Assembly: GCA_013306675.1 (NCBI GenBank)
Contig: JABLUY010000004.1
Span: 317,082 to 377,920 of the forward strand
Length of the DNA stretch: 60,839 nucleotides
Direction: 5' to 3'
Source of the DNA: Thraustochytrium sp. TN22
Lineage: Eukaryota; Sar; Bigyra; Thraustochytrida; Thraustochytriidae
The notes under the pieces are model-generated. The model saw only the letters and a program-made list of their open reading frames with translations, did no database searches and was not told the DNA's origin. The translations under genes were made by a program, and so were the position numbers. Within the stretch, counting starts at the first letter, position 1. Every line of letters begins with the position of its first letter. Positions 9,642 to 18,782 of this stretch are shown here, in pieces.

Positions 9642-12173
9642 ATGGCGGCGGCGGCGGCGGGATGTGGCACTGGCGACGGCGGCATGGGCGGCGGCGGCGG
9701 GGCGAGGCCGCCGCAGCTCTTCGCCATGCTGTACGCGTCGCCGCTGACGCGGCGCGGGCAGGACGGCGGCTGCGAGGAGACCGTGGACGAGGTGGAAAGC
9801 CTGGACGTGCTGCGCGAGGCGGAGGAGCTGAAACACAGGCTGGAGGACCTGGGCCACGAGCTTCGCATACGCACAGAGGCCGCGACGCGCGAAAGCCTGC
9901 GCCGCATGCTGCAGTCCAAGACCGTGGAGGCGGCCGCCGAGGTGCTGCACTTTACGTGCCACGGGCTGCCGGACTCGCTGGCGCTTGAGGACGGCGCCGG
10001 CCGGCTCGACCCTCTGAGCGCCGCGGACCTCGAAGCCATGCTGGACCGCGACCGCATGCCGGACGTGGTCTTCGTGAGCGCGTGCTTCTCCGAAGCCATT
10101 GGCGAGATCTTCGTGCAGGCCGGCGTCAAGCACGTGGTGGCCGTGCGGCGCAACTTGCGCGTGGCCGATCGCGTCGGCAAGGACTTTGCCGGCTGCTTCC
10201 ACGAGGAGCTCCTCAAGGGCGAGACCGTGCAGGCGGCCTTTGACAAGGCGCTGCGCTATGTGCTGGACACGCCGTCCAAGGACCCCAGCTGGTACGAGCG
10301 GCAGCAGGGTAAGTTTTTGCTGCTCCCACTCCCACAGGAGGGCGTGGATCACGACGTGCCGGTCTTCGACAGCAACCGGCTCGGCGACGTCACGGACGAG
10401 ACGCCGCCGCCGGTCATTGACACGTGCCGCTTCATCTCGAGCAAGCTCCTGGGCCGCAAGGTCGTCATTCAGCGCATCGTGCAGGTGGTGGCGGCGCGCG
10501 ACGGCAGCGGTGGGCCGCGCTGGCTCACCGTCTGCGGTGCGGCCGGCATCGGCAAGACCACCTGCGCCATATCGGCCTGTACCTTTGCCAGCAAGCGCCG
10601 ACACTGCAAGGGCGTGTGCTATGTGCCGCTCTCGAGGACAGCCGGCGCCGCCGGCTTGCTCGGTGCTCACGGCGCGCGCGCCGGCTTGCTGGAGGCCTTT
10701 CGCACCAACGCGCCCGGCCGCACGCACCTTGGCGACGTGGACACGGAGATGGCGCTCTACGCGGAGCTCAACGCCATCTCGCGCGCGCACAGCGCCTACC
10801 CGGGTCGCCTCGTAGTGCTCCTGGACGGCTGCGAGCAGTTCGCCGGCGGCGGCTCGGCCTCGGCCGACCGCTGGGCCGCGCTGGAGGCCTTTGTGCGCGA
10901 CCTGCTGGCCAACTGCCCGGACGTCGCCGTGCTCTGTACAAGCCGGCGGCCGCTGTCCGCGCAGGCGGACGCGACGCGCGTCTGGGCCTCGGTCGCCGTG
11001 CCAGACGCCTACGAAGCAGGCCCGTTGCACCGCGAGCTCGTGCTCGAGGTCGGCGAGCTCGACCGCCGCCACGCTGCCGCCCTGCTCGTCCAGCTCAGCC
11101 CGCGGGACCTCACCGAGGCGGAGATCAACGACGGCGGCGCCGGGCCCGGTCATTTCGACAAGCTCAGCAGCCGCCAGTGCCTAGACATTCTGGCGCACCA
11201 CCGTGTCCTGCGCGCGTGCCGCGGGCACCCGCTAGTCATTGGCCAGATCGCCGAGAAGTTGGCCAACCAGCGGCTCAACGACCTCCTCAAGGATGCCAAT
11301 GAGCGCGCCACGGCCTTTTTCGGCGCCGACCAGAACGCCAACGCACACGCGCCGCATGGCACGAGCACGCTGTCCGCGGACCAGCTCGCGCGACCGCTGC
11401 CGCACTCCGCGGCGACACTGCCAGGGACGTCCACCTTCTCGGCGGCGCGCCTCAGCTCGCGCCGGCTTGTCGCGGCGGGCGGCGGGCTGCCGCGCGCCAT
11501 CCCGACGCTCAGCCCAGACAACGCATGGGCCGCCGCGCTCGTGCAGGACTGCCGCGCGCGGCTGGAGGCGCTGGGGCCGCGTTCTACGCCTGACGCGGAG
11601 TGGGCCGCTGTGCTCGAGAGCTCGCGGGGAGCCCTCAAGAGCGCTCTCTACGCCAACGCCAAGGTTCACCGCGAGCTCACACGCTCCGACCTGGACCGAC
11701 TGCGAATCGTCTACGACCGCTACCGCCCACCACCGGGCGCTTCTGCGGCGGGCTCTACCGACCGTCTCGCTGCATATGCTCGCTGGCTTCAGGCCATGGT
11801 CATCACCCTCCTCGACAACTACATGTACTGGAACAAGAGCGTCATTTATGGGCTCATCGCCAAAGAGACCGTCAACAGCATGCTGCTCTCCGGCGCGCAG
11901 GCGCCTGGCGGCTTCCTCGTCCGTATAAGCGAGTCCGCGCCGGGCAGCCTTGCCATCGCCTATGTGGTGCAGTCGTCCTCGGCGCCAGGCCTGCGCGTAG
12001 TGCACATTCTCGTCTCCACGCAGCCCGGCGGGGGCGTGGCGGTCGACGTCCGCTCTGGCACGAACCGCTATCCCAGCCTCGGCAACCTCTTGCTCGAGCA
12101 GGAAGGCTTCTCCACGCTCTGGCCGGACAAGCCTAAGCGTGACGTCTTGGTGCCACTTCTCAGCGCAAGGTAA
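9642..12173 (+). CDS. CHAT-domain / STAND NTPase / STAT-like SH2 fusion protein
   Basis: 843 residues from ATG 9642. The frame is open upstream to 9438 but only from GTG. Residues ~25-235 form a CHAT (caspase-like) domain with both catalytic motifs intact: HFTCHG (His107) and FVSACFS (Cys148). Residues ~280-560 form a P-loop STAND/NB-ARC-like NTPase: GAAGIGKTT (Lys305), LVVLLDG (Asp395) and VLCTSRR sensor. A linker and helical region precede a C-terminal SH2 domain (from Trp730): YGLIAKE, GGFLVRISES with the phosphotyrosine Arg at 761, GSLAIAYV and VVHILV. The SES..G..AIA pattern is closer to STAT-type SH2 than to Src-type. Inferred role: a nucleotide-switched protease-like sensor recruited to phosphotyrosine. 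It converges with AND-1 238 bp downstream. Confidence 0.85.
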   Translation: MAAAAAGCGTGDGGMGGGGGARPPQLFAMLYASPLTRRGQDGGCEETVDEVESLDVLREAEELKHRLEDLGHELRIRTEAATRESLRRMLQSKTVEAAAEVLHFTCHGLPDSLALEDGAGRLDPLSAADLEAMLDRDRMPDVVFVSACFSEAIGEIFVQAGVKHVVAVRRNLRVADRVGKDFAGCFHEELLKGETVQAAFDKALRYVLDTPSKDPSWYERQQGKFLLLPLPQEGVDHDVPVFDSNRLGDVTDETPPPVIDTCRFISSKLLGRKVVIQRIVQVVAARDGSGGPRWLTVCGAAGIGKTTCAISACTFASKRRHCKGVCYVPLSRTAGAAGLLGAHGARAGLLEAFRTNAPGRTHLGDVDTEMALYAELNAISRAHSAYPGRLVVLLDGCEQFAGGGSASADRWAALEAFVRDLLANCPDVAVLCTSRRPLSAQADATRVWASVAVPDAYEAGPLHRELVLEVGELDRRHAAALLVQLSPRDLTEAEINDGGAGPGHFDKLSSRQCLDILAHHRVLRACRGHPLVIGQIAEKLANQRLNDLLKDANERATAFFGADQNANAHAPHGTSTLSADQLARPLPHSAATLPGTSTFSAARLSSRRLVAAGGGLPRAIPTLSPDNAWAAALVQDCRARLEALGPRSTPDAEWAAVLESSRGALKSALYANAKVHRELTRSDLDRLRIVYDRYRPPPGASAAGSTDRLAAYARWLQAMVITLLDNYMYWNKSVIYGLIAKETVNSMLLSGAQAPGGFLVRISESAPGSLAIAYVVQSSSAPGLRVVHILVSTQPGGGVAVDVRSGTNRYPSLGNLLLEQEGFSTLWPDKPKRDVLVPLLSAR

Positions 12174-12411
12174 CAATGGAGCGTGGCTTGTTGCTTCGGC
12201 AGCGTGCGATGTGCGATGTGCGATGTGCTCACACGCACAGGCGTTCATCACGTGGTCATGTGGACATTTGTTTCTTTTCTCCCCTCCCTGTGACAAGTAG
12301 GTCGGTCGTCTACGAAGGTGGTATGTTGCGCGTTTGCTGCTGCTCTTGTTGCTGTTCTTGGTGTCGTGCTTGTGCTTGTGCTGCTGCTGCTGCTGCTGCG
12401 TTTGTTGATCA
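12174..12411. terminator. convergent 3' ends of CHAT-SH2 and AND-1 genes
   Basis: A 238-bp tail-to-tail spacer that must hold both 3' UTRs and polyadenylation sites. A gcgatgt triplication lies at about 12205-12225 and a (ctg)n-like tract near 12340-12400. No clear AATAAA is seen. Confidence 0.35.
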
Positions 12412-15400
12412 TCACAAGCGGCGGCGCTTGCTGGCGCTGCCCGGGTTGCTCGGGGGCGCCAAAGCCTCCTGCGTAAAGGTGGACTGGCGGTTGAGTTTGG
12501 GCGTGAGGACGGGTGCCTTCCGGAGCGCCGTCATCAGGGACTCGCCCTCGGCAGACGCGGACGTTTCGGCGGTCTTCTTGGAGTTCTTCTTGAGAGCGAA
12601 AGGGTTGCGTTTCTTGTTGGCGCGCTGGGGCGAGTCGGCGATGTCCTCGTCGATGAGGGCGGCTGGGCTAGCGCTCGGCGCCGAGGCGGCCTCGTCGGCA
12701 AGGCTGCTGGCCTCGCTGCGCACGTCATCGCTCTGCAGGTGCTCGTTCAGGGACAGCGAGCGAAGGGCCGAAGCGGGCGGGGCGGCGAGCCGCCTGCGGC
12801 CGCGGTTGACGGCCGCGGGGCGCCGCTGCGCCAGCGGCGGCAGCCGCTGGCTCTTGGGCATGCGGCGCACGCGGTCCTGCTCCTCGGTGGGCTCCACGAC
12901 AAAGCGGGCGTCCTCCTCGTCGTAGCCGTCGCTGCTCTCGCCGTCGTCACTCTCCTCGTCCTCGTCCTCGTCCTCTTCCTCCTCTGCGAGACGGAGCGCC
13001 TCGCGGGCGGCAATGAGACGCTCGATGCGATCCAGAAGCGTGGCGTCGGCGCCGGCGGCCTGCGCGCGCTGGTGCGCAATCTCCAGCGAACGCGGCAGGC
13101 GAAGACGCTTGACGATGCCAAAGGCGCGGGCAGTGAGGTTAAGTTTGACGGCCAAGATGAGGTGCTTGAGCCCGTGCGCGTCGAGCACCGCCTGCTCTTG
13201 CTGCAGCTTCTCGTCGCTGACACGCAGCGCCTCGGCGCTCGGGTCTTGCGCCGGGACCTGGTCCGCAACAAAGGCGAGCTGGCCGTGCATCAGCTGCGAG
13301 CGCACAGCGGCCTCCTCGAGTTTGAACTTGAGGCCGCCCGTGGCCAGCTTGAGGCCGGCCAGCGGCACGTGCAGCTCGTACGAGCTGAGCACCGGGCGCG
13401 GGTAGGTCTCAGGAAAGAGCGCGGCCTTGCCCTTGAGCAGGACAGCGTTGAGCTTGCCGCCCTGAACGCTGACGGGCCAGAGCGTGTCGTACTTGGAGCG
13501 CCGCAGGGCGCTGTCGTGAAGCACGGGGACCCAGCTCCAGTCGAGCGCACGACTCAGCACCAGGAGCGAGCCGCGCGCGTCCAGGAACGCCGGCATGAAG
13601 CCCATCGACCGGTCGCCCATGCCGAGCCAGCGCACCGGGCGCTCCTCGCCGTGCGGCACCGGCAGCAGGCCGCGGGCCGCGACACCCGCGATGCCGCCAC
13701 CGCGCTCGCCTTCGACGCCAACGTTGATGAGCAGATACTCGAGGTGGTGCGTGCCGTCAGCGCTCGGGGCGCTGGCGTGGTAGACGACCATGAGGAAGAC
13801 GCCGGCGCCCGTCATGGACAGCACGGGGCCCGGCAGCACGAGCGGCGCCTCCTGCAGACCACTTGGACGGTAGATGCGGAGCGTGCGCTGGTTTGTGGCC
13901 ACAGCGGCAAAGGACACGCCGGCGGCCACGGCGCGCACCTTCTCCCGCGCTGGGAGCTTGAGCGCCCAGTCTGCGTTGTGCGCCCACGAGTCAAAGGACT
14001 TGTAGAAGACCGTGGAGCTCGGGCCGTAGCGCGCCTCCATGCGCTCCTCCAACGTCGCGTCCTCCTTGCCGAGCAGCTTCGAGGGCGCGACGCCAGCCGC
14101 CTCGGCCTGCTCCGCGATCTCCATGTACCTGCGCAGCACGCCGTCCGACTCTTGGTGCGCGGTGATCTCCGCCTGGAGGTCATCTTCCGGCAGTTCCGGC
14201 TCCCAGTCCGTGTCGTCCTTGCGCGCCTTGGCGCTGGTGGCGTCGTCACCCGTGTCCGCCTCGGCGCCCAGCTCGCCCGGCGTCGCAAAGACGGCGCCTG
14301 AGTCGCCCAGTGCCGCCATCGTAAAGCCGTAGTGGTCCGTGAAGCGCACGCGGCGGTGGTTTACGGCGTTGGCAAAGTCGATCTCCACAGAGTTATGCGT
14401 GTCCTCGGTGCGTAGAACGATGCTACCAATCGAGTTCCAAGCCAGGAAGCGACGGTCCTCGTCCTCGGGCGTCGCGCCCGGCATGAGCACGGGCTGCCGC
14501 TGCGGCGGCGCCGGCACCGCCTTCTCGAGAGCGATGCGGATACGCTCATCCAGCTCGGAGCTCGACACGAGGCCGCCGCCGCCGTAGCCGCCGCCATTGC
14601 TGTGCGCATCCAGGGCGCGGCCGTCGCCGTCCTCGTCGTCGTCACCAATGTCCAGCTCGTCCGTCGGCCCCATGATGGAGTCGCCATCCGACTCGCTGTC
14701 GCCCACTTTGTCCACGTCCATCCTGATCTTCTTGGAGCTCTGCGACGCCTTGTCGTCGTTTTCCAGGTCCTTGCCCTCATCCTTGTCTTCGGTGCCTGCT
14801 GTGGCGGAGGTCGTTTCCGAGGGCTTTTGCATGAGGTCGCCGAAGCAGTCCACCGAACCGCGCGGGAAGAGGTCGGTGCACCAGACGACTGTGCCGTCCA
14901 TGAGGAGCGCGAGAAGGCCCCGGCGCCGGTCCGGCCAGACCAGATGCTGCACCGGTACCTTTTCCGGAACATCCAGTTCCCGCGTCATGACCGGCTCAAA
15001 GATTGTGTCGGAAAGCTTATCGCCGACGCGCGAGACGTGGACGACCTGGAGCAGGCTCCCCTCCGCGGCGCATGCGAGATATCGGCCGTTCGGCGACCAG
15101 GTCACCGCGCCCCCGGACGGCATGGGGAGCTTGATCGCACGGAGCTCCTTGAACTGACCGGCCTCGAGTGCGTAGATCACGAAGCGGTCAATACCGGTGA
15201 GTGCCAGAAAGGCGCAGTCAGGACTCCAGGCGACCTGTGTCGGCCGCGACATGGTGGCATCCTCGACGATGTCCGCCACGGCGACGCCCTTGAAACTGGC
15301 GGCCAGCTTGCTGTCCGCCGTCCACACCTTGAGCTCGCCGTCAGTCGCGACGGAAGCGAGGTAGTGGCCGTCGGGCCGCCACGCGAGCGACTTGACCGCG

Positions 15401-16581
15401 GCGCTGTGGCCGCTGAGCTCCTCCACTCGCGAGGACTCCTCCACGTTGACAAGGCGGACCGCGTGCTCGTCCGTGGCCACTGCCAGGACCTTGCCGTCCG
15501 GGCGAAAGGCCACGTCACGCACGGGCCCAGGCGCACGAAAGAGGAGCGACTTGAACTCCCCGCCGGGGAGCCGCAGGAGGCGCACCTGGCCGCCGTTCGT
15601 GCCGCACGCGAGCAGCGGCTCGGATGGGCTGACACTCGCACAGAGCGCGCCCTCCACGTCGGCTAGATCTCGGGCGACCTCACGCTTGTCGACATGGACC
15701 TGACGCACGCCGAGCTTACCGGCCGCAAATGCGACCTTGGGGTCGCGGGGATCGAGCGCGAGTGCGCCGCGGCCAGGAGGCAGGACCACACGCCCGACCG
15801 TGGGACTCTCTTTGTCGTGCTCGTAGCCCAGAGGAGGCGGTCCACTATTTTCGACAAGCTCCATGCCGTGATCGATGGTGCCTTCCATGTCCGCTTTGCT
15901 CTGGGTCATGTCCATCTTGCCGCCCGCGTGATCGTCCTTGCCCTGCTCCTCAGCCGCCGTGGAATCTTCTTCCGGCAGGTCCTCTTGGCTCTGAGACATC
16001 TCGAGCGACTCGGCAGCCAGCTCGCGCTCCAAGTCCTCCATGTCCTCCTCCTCCTCCTCGTTGTCCTCTTCGACTGCGCCAGCGGCCTGCTTGCGCGGCT
16101 TGATGTTGTCGTCAGAGGCGAGCGAGTCGTTGTCATCATCGTCCTGGAGCACCTTCTTGGAGCGCTGCGACGAAGGGACAACATCCTCCTTGTCCTTTTC
16201 TTCGGCTGAGTCCTGCGAGTTCTGCGAGTCCTGCGAGTCCTGCGAGTCTTGCGACGCTGCCACCTGCTGTGTCGGCTGCATGGAGCGGTCATCATCCTCG
16301 TCGTCCTCGTCCAGGTCCATGCCAGCCTCCTGCGATGCCTGCGCGAGCGAATCCGGAATGGGGCTCGGGTCAACGGCGCTCTGGTCCTCGGTGGCCGCCA
16401 GCGCGACTGCCGTCGCCTCCGGGTCCTGCACCTCCGTGGCCGTCAGCGCGTCCTTGCCGCTGTCGCCCGCTTCCGTGGCCTCGGCGCCGTCCTCGCCGGG
16501 CTTCTCCTGCTGCGTAGCCTCCAGCGCGTCCTGCGTCGCCACGGACCCCACCGAGCTTGCGTCGTCCTCCTCCATGGTCAT
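12412..16581 (-). CDS. WDHD1: AND-1/Ctf4 replisome adaptor (WDHD1-like)
   Basis: 1389 residues from the outermost ATG (MTMEEDD). Ctf4/AND-1 is a homotrimeric hub linking the CMG helicase to DNA polymerase alpha. The N-terminal ~250 residues are acidic and rich in SQ/TQ (SQDSQDSQDSQ), an addition relative to yeast and human and a plausible ATM/ATR target. A WD40 propeller follows (~260-560: SGHSAAVKSLAWRPDGHYLAS, TDGELKVWT, TQVAWSPDCAFLAL). After an acidic linker comes the SepB/Ctf4 beta-propeller and helical domain (~715-1090: RFLAWNSIGSIVLR, VRFTDHYGFTMAAL, AVAAGVSFAAVATNQRTLRI). No HMG box is seen; the tail carries a basic NPFALKKNSKK stretch and a terminal KRRRL nuclear signal. Single exon. 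The frame runs upstream to 16836 without a better ATG. Confidence 0.92.
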   Translation of the reverse strand: MTMEEDDASSVGSVATQDALEATQQEKPGEDGAEATEAGDSGKDALTATEVQDPEATAVALAATEDQSAVDPSPIPDSLAQASQEAGMDLDEDDEDDDRSMQPTQQVAASQDSQDSQDSQNSQDSAEEKDKEDVVPSSQRSKKVLQDDDDNDSLASDDNIKPRKQAAGAVEEDNEEEEEDMEDLERELAAESLEMSQSQEDLPEEDSTAAEEQGKDDHAGGKMDMTQSKADMEGTIDHGMELVENSGPPPLGYEHDKESPTVGRVVLPPGRGALALDPRDPKVAFAAGKLGVRQVHVDKREVARDLADVEGALCASVSPSEPLLACGTNGGQVRLLRLPGGEFKSLLFRAPGPVRDVAFRPDGKVLAVATDEHAVRLVNVEESSRVEELSGHSAAVKSLAWRPDGHYLASVATDGELKVWTADSKLAASFKGVAVADIVEDATMSRPTQVAWSPDCAFLALTGIDRFVIYALEAGQFKELRAIKLPMPSGGAVTWSPNGRYLACAAEGSLLQVVHVSRVGDKLSDTIFEPVMTRELDVPEKVPVQHLVWPDRRRGLLALLMDGTVVWCTDLFPRGSVDCFGDLMQKPSETTSATAGTEDKDEGKDLENDDKASQSSKKIRMDVDKVGDSESDGDSIMGPTDELDIGDDDEDGDGRALDAHSNGGGYGGGGLVSSSELDERIRIALEKAVPAPPQRQPVLMPGATPEDEDRRFLAWNSIGSIVLRTEDTHNSVEIDFANAVNHRRVRFTDHYGFTMAALGDSGAVFATPGELGAEADTGDDATSAKARKDDTDWEPELPEDDLQAEITAHQESDGVLRRYMEIAEQAEAAGVAPSKLLGKEDATLEERMEARYGPSSTVFYKSFDSWAHNADWALKLPAREKVRAVAAGVSFAAVATNQRTLRIYRPSGLQEAPLVLPGPVLSMTGAGVFLMVVYHASAPSADGTHHLEYLLINVGVEGERGGGIAGVAARGLLPVPHGEERPVRWLGMGDRSMGFMPAFLDARGSLLVLSRALDWSWVPVLHDSALRRSKYDTLWPVSVQGGKLNAVLLKGKAALFPETYPRPVLSSYELHVPLAGLKLATGGLKFKLEEAAVRSQLMHGQLAFVADQVPAQDPSAEALRVSDEKLQQEQAVLDAHGLKHLILAVKLNLTARAFGIVKRLRLPRSLEIAHQRAQAAGADATLLDRIERLIAAREALRLAEEEEDEDEDEESDDGESSDGYDEEDARFVVEPTEEQDRVRRMPKSQRLPPLAQRRPAAVNRGRRRLAAPPASALRSLSLNEHLQSDDVRSEASSLADEAASAPSASPAALIDEDIADSPQRANKKRNPFALKKNSKKTAETSASAEGESLMTALRKAPVLTPKLNRQSTFTQEALAPPSNPGSASKRRRL

Positions 16582-16993
16582 GGTCCTGCCTCCGCGAGGC
16601 GCCTGAGCGAGCGCCTGAGCGAGCGCGCGCGCGAAGCGCCAACGAGAGCGCGCGAGCGCGCGCCGCTCCTCCGCCGCCGCGGCCGCCGTCCGCTGCGCCG
16701 CGCCCTGCAGAGCGAGCGGGTTTGCTCGCGGCGCGTGGTTAGCCTCTCGCCCGGCCGTGCCGCCTGCAGGCAGTGCCGAGCCGCGGTTAGGCTCGCGACC
16801 CAACCGCCGCCATCGCACTGCGCGCCTAACCACCACCGCGGGTTGCGCAGACCGCGGCGCGGGAAGCTCAGGCCGCGCCGGGCGCCTGCCGCTGGCGCCG
16901 ACTCGGAGAAGAACGAACTGGACCCGGTCTGGGAGCGAGTCGGGACGCGCCCCTCCTTTTCATTAAAAGGTGCCCCGACCGGTGTTGCAGTAG
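16582..16993. promoter_or_regulatory. AND-1 upstream region
   Basis: 5' flank of the AND-1 gene up to the tandem array. GC-rich with gcgcgcgag clusters; no TATA box or other clear site and no gene seen. Confidence 0.35.
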
Positions 16994-17895
16994 GATGAGC
17001 CACGGGCCGGGAAAGACTTACCCTACGGCAAAATTAGGGTAGCCTGGGGCGGGTCGCCTCGTCTTGGATGATGAGGTGGTCTAGCCTGTCCCTTCGATCT
17101 TGACCTGATTCGATACTCGTCCCTCTTCTCATTTTTTTGGCTCATGGTTCTTTTTTGTGGAACGATCCGGGCCCAGTCCGAGCACGAGCTGGAACACGCC
17201 CCCTACAAAACATGCTCCGAGCATCACTCCAGCAAGATGAGCCGCGGGCCGGAAAAGATCTGCCCTACGTCCAAATTAGGGCAACCTGGGACCGGCAGCC
17301 TCGATTCTTTGAGGTCCAAGTCGTCCCTTCGATTCCAGCCTGATTCGACACTCATCTCTCTTTCTTTTTTTTTTTTCGCTCGTACCAAACGATCTGGGCC
17401 CAGTCCGGGCACGATCCGGACGCCCGTTGCATCATCTCCGCTACGCCCCCTACAAGAGATGCTCCGAGCAACACTCCAGCAAGATGAGCCGCGGGCCGGA
17501 AAAGACCTGCCCTACGTCCAAATTAGGGCAACCTGGGACCGGCTAAGCCGTCCCTTCGATTCCAGCCTGATTCGACACTCATCTCTCTCTCCTTTTTTTG
17601 GTTTTTTTTCGCTCGTACCAAACGATCTGGGCCCAGTCCGGGCACGATCCGGACGCTCGTTGCATCATCTCCGCTACGCCCCCTACAAGAGATGCTCCGA
17701 GCAACACTCTAGCAAGATGAGCCGCGGGCCGGAAAAGACCTGCCCTACGTCCAAATTAGGGCAACCTGGGACCGGCTAAGCCGCCCCTTCGATTCCAGCC
17801 TGATTCGACACTCATCTCTCTTTCTTTTTTTTTTTTTTTCGCTCGTACCAAACGATCTGGGCCCAGTCCGGGCACGATCCGGACGCCCGTTGCAT
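16994..17895 (+). repeat. four tandem ~240-bp elements with Pol III-like signals
   Basis: The block starting gatgagccgcgggcc recurs at 16994, 17236, 17483 and 17716 (spacing 242, 247, 233 bp). Each copy has a conserved ccaaattagggcaacctggg segment, an internal TTCGATTCC matching the core of a tRNA-type B box (GGTTCGANTCC), a weaker A-box-like tagggcaacctgg about 50 bp upstream of it, and a long T run (7-15 Ts) 30-45 bp after the B box. Then comes a conserved non-transcribed-looking spacer (cgatctgggcccagtccgg). The first copy is the most diverged. This is what tandem Pol III small-RNA genes or a tRNA-derived SINE array look like. No tRNA cloverleaf or 5S or U6 match was recognised, so the RNA, if any, is unnamed. 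Confidence 0.7.
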
Positions 17896-18009
17896 CCCTT
17901 TTGTCACGGTGGACAGGTAATAAAGGGAATCAGCCGTCAATCAGCCTTACGGGTTCCGGCCACAGCCCAGGCAGGTTCCGCTTCTACGGAGGCCTAAAAG
18001 GGACGGCCG

Positions 18010-18170
18010 CCCGACCTTCAGTAAGCTGAGCCGCGTGCCAGGGAGCATTCCGTCTCATGGCAAAACTGAGGAGTTGTGGCTGGGGCTCCGACGCCGCTGG
18101 GCGAAGGAATTCCGGCCTTGTTTCCCTGGTGCAACTTCGATACTCGGCGCACTTCGCTTTTTTTTTCTTC
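18010..18170 (+). repeat. diverged fifth copy of the 240-bp element
   Basis: Shows the same order of parts: a gctgagccgcgtgcc start, ctcatggcaaaactgagg, a ctggtgcaacttcgatactc B-box-like stretch, then a T9 run. It is clearly decayed. A sixth remnant (ctcatggccaaattgagg) lies at about 18413-18431. Confidence 0.55.
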
Positions 18171-18431
18171 GGGTGCTGTTGGATGCCATGAGCGGCCCGA
18201 AGCTCTGGGTCAGCCTCGATTCCATGCTCTCCATTCTTCAAAAAAATTTCTCCTCAGAGCCACAGCCAGAGCCTGCCAATGGTGACATACCACGGGTGAC
18301 TTGGGGGAACCGGGAAAGGTCCTGGAGCGCTCTGGCCAGGATCTTGCAGTGCGTGCAGTGCACTATTGCCCATGCGGTTCTCGTGGTGAGCCACGTGCAA
18401 AAACACTCCTCATCTCATGGCCAAATTGAGG

Positions 18432-18651
18432 TAGCGAACGCCACCGCTTCTCTGGAGGGTGCTTGCCCCACGATCTTTGCATCAGGGGTAGTCCTGCGGA
18501 GGAAAGCACACCCTCCGTAGGGCCAGATACGTCCCAGCGCTGGCCCCGCAGGACAAGTTCCAACGTTCTTACGTGACTTGCCGCGACTTGGAAACTCATT
18601 CATTCTCACTTGTGTGTGCGCATGTCCCTTCACACTCTGTCCTATTTTGTG
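18432..18651. other. spacer between Pol III-like array and NSUN2 3' end
   Basis: No gene recognised. Open frames here are short and lack homology signatures. Confidence 0.4.
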
Positions 18652-18757
18652 TTCTCGCGCAAGTCCATCTTTTGCCTTCTCGCGCAAGTCCATCTTTTTG
18701 TCTCCTCGCACAAATCCATCTTTTGTCTTCTCGCACAAGTTCATCTTTTGTCTTCTC
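18652..18757 (+). repeat. 25-26-bp minisatellite, four copies
   Basis: Unit ttctcgcgcaagtccatctt plus ttgcc, four imperfect copies (gcgc to gcac, tccatc to ttcatc). It sits just beyond the stop codon of NSUN2, so it is probably in its 3' UTR or terminator zone. Confidence 0.85.
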
Positions 18758-18782
18758 CCCCCATCTATTTACCCGTTTGCTT

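Noticed and set aside
10309-10337. A perfect-looking GTAAGT...CACAG intron in the CHAT-SH2 gene
   Set aside because: It is only 29 nt, not a multiple of three, and removing it would break an open, family-consistent frame.
9294-11153. Long antisense open frame opposite the CHAT-SH2 gene
   Set aside because: It mirrors codon bias of the sense gene and shows no domain; a GC-rich shadow.
16994-17895. tRNA or 5S rRNA gene cluster
   Set aside because: Only promoter-like words match; no cloverleaf, anticodon arm or 5S consensus was found.
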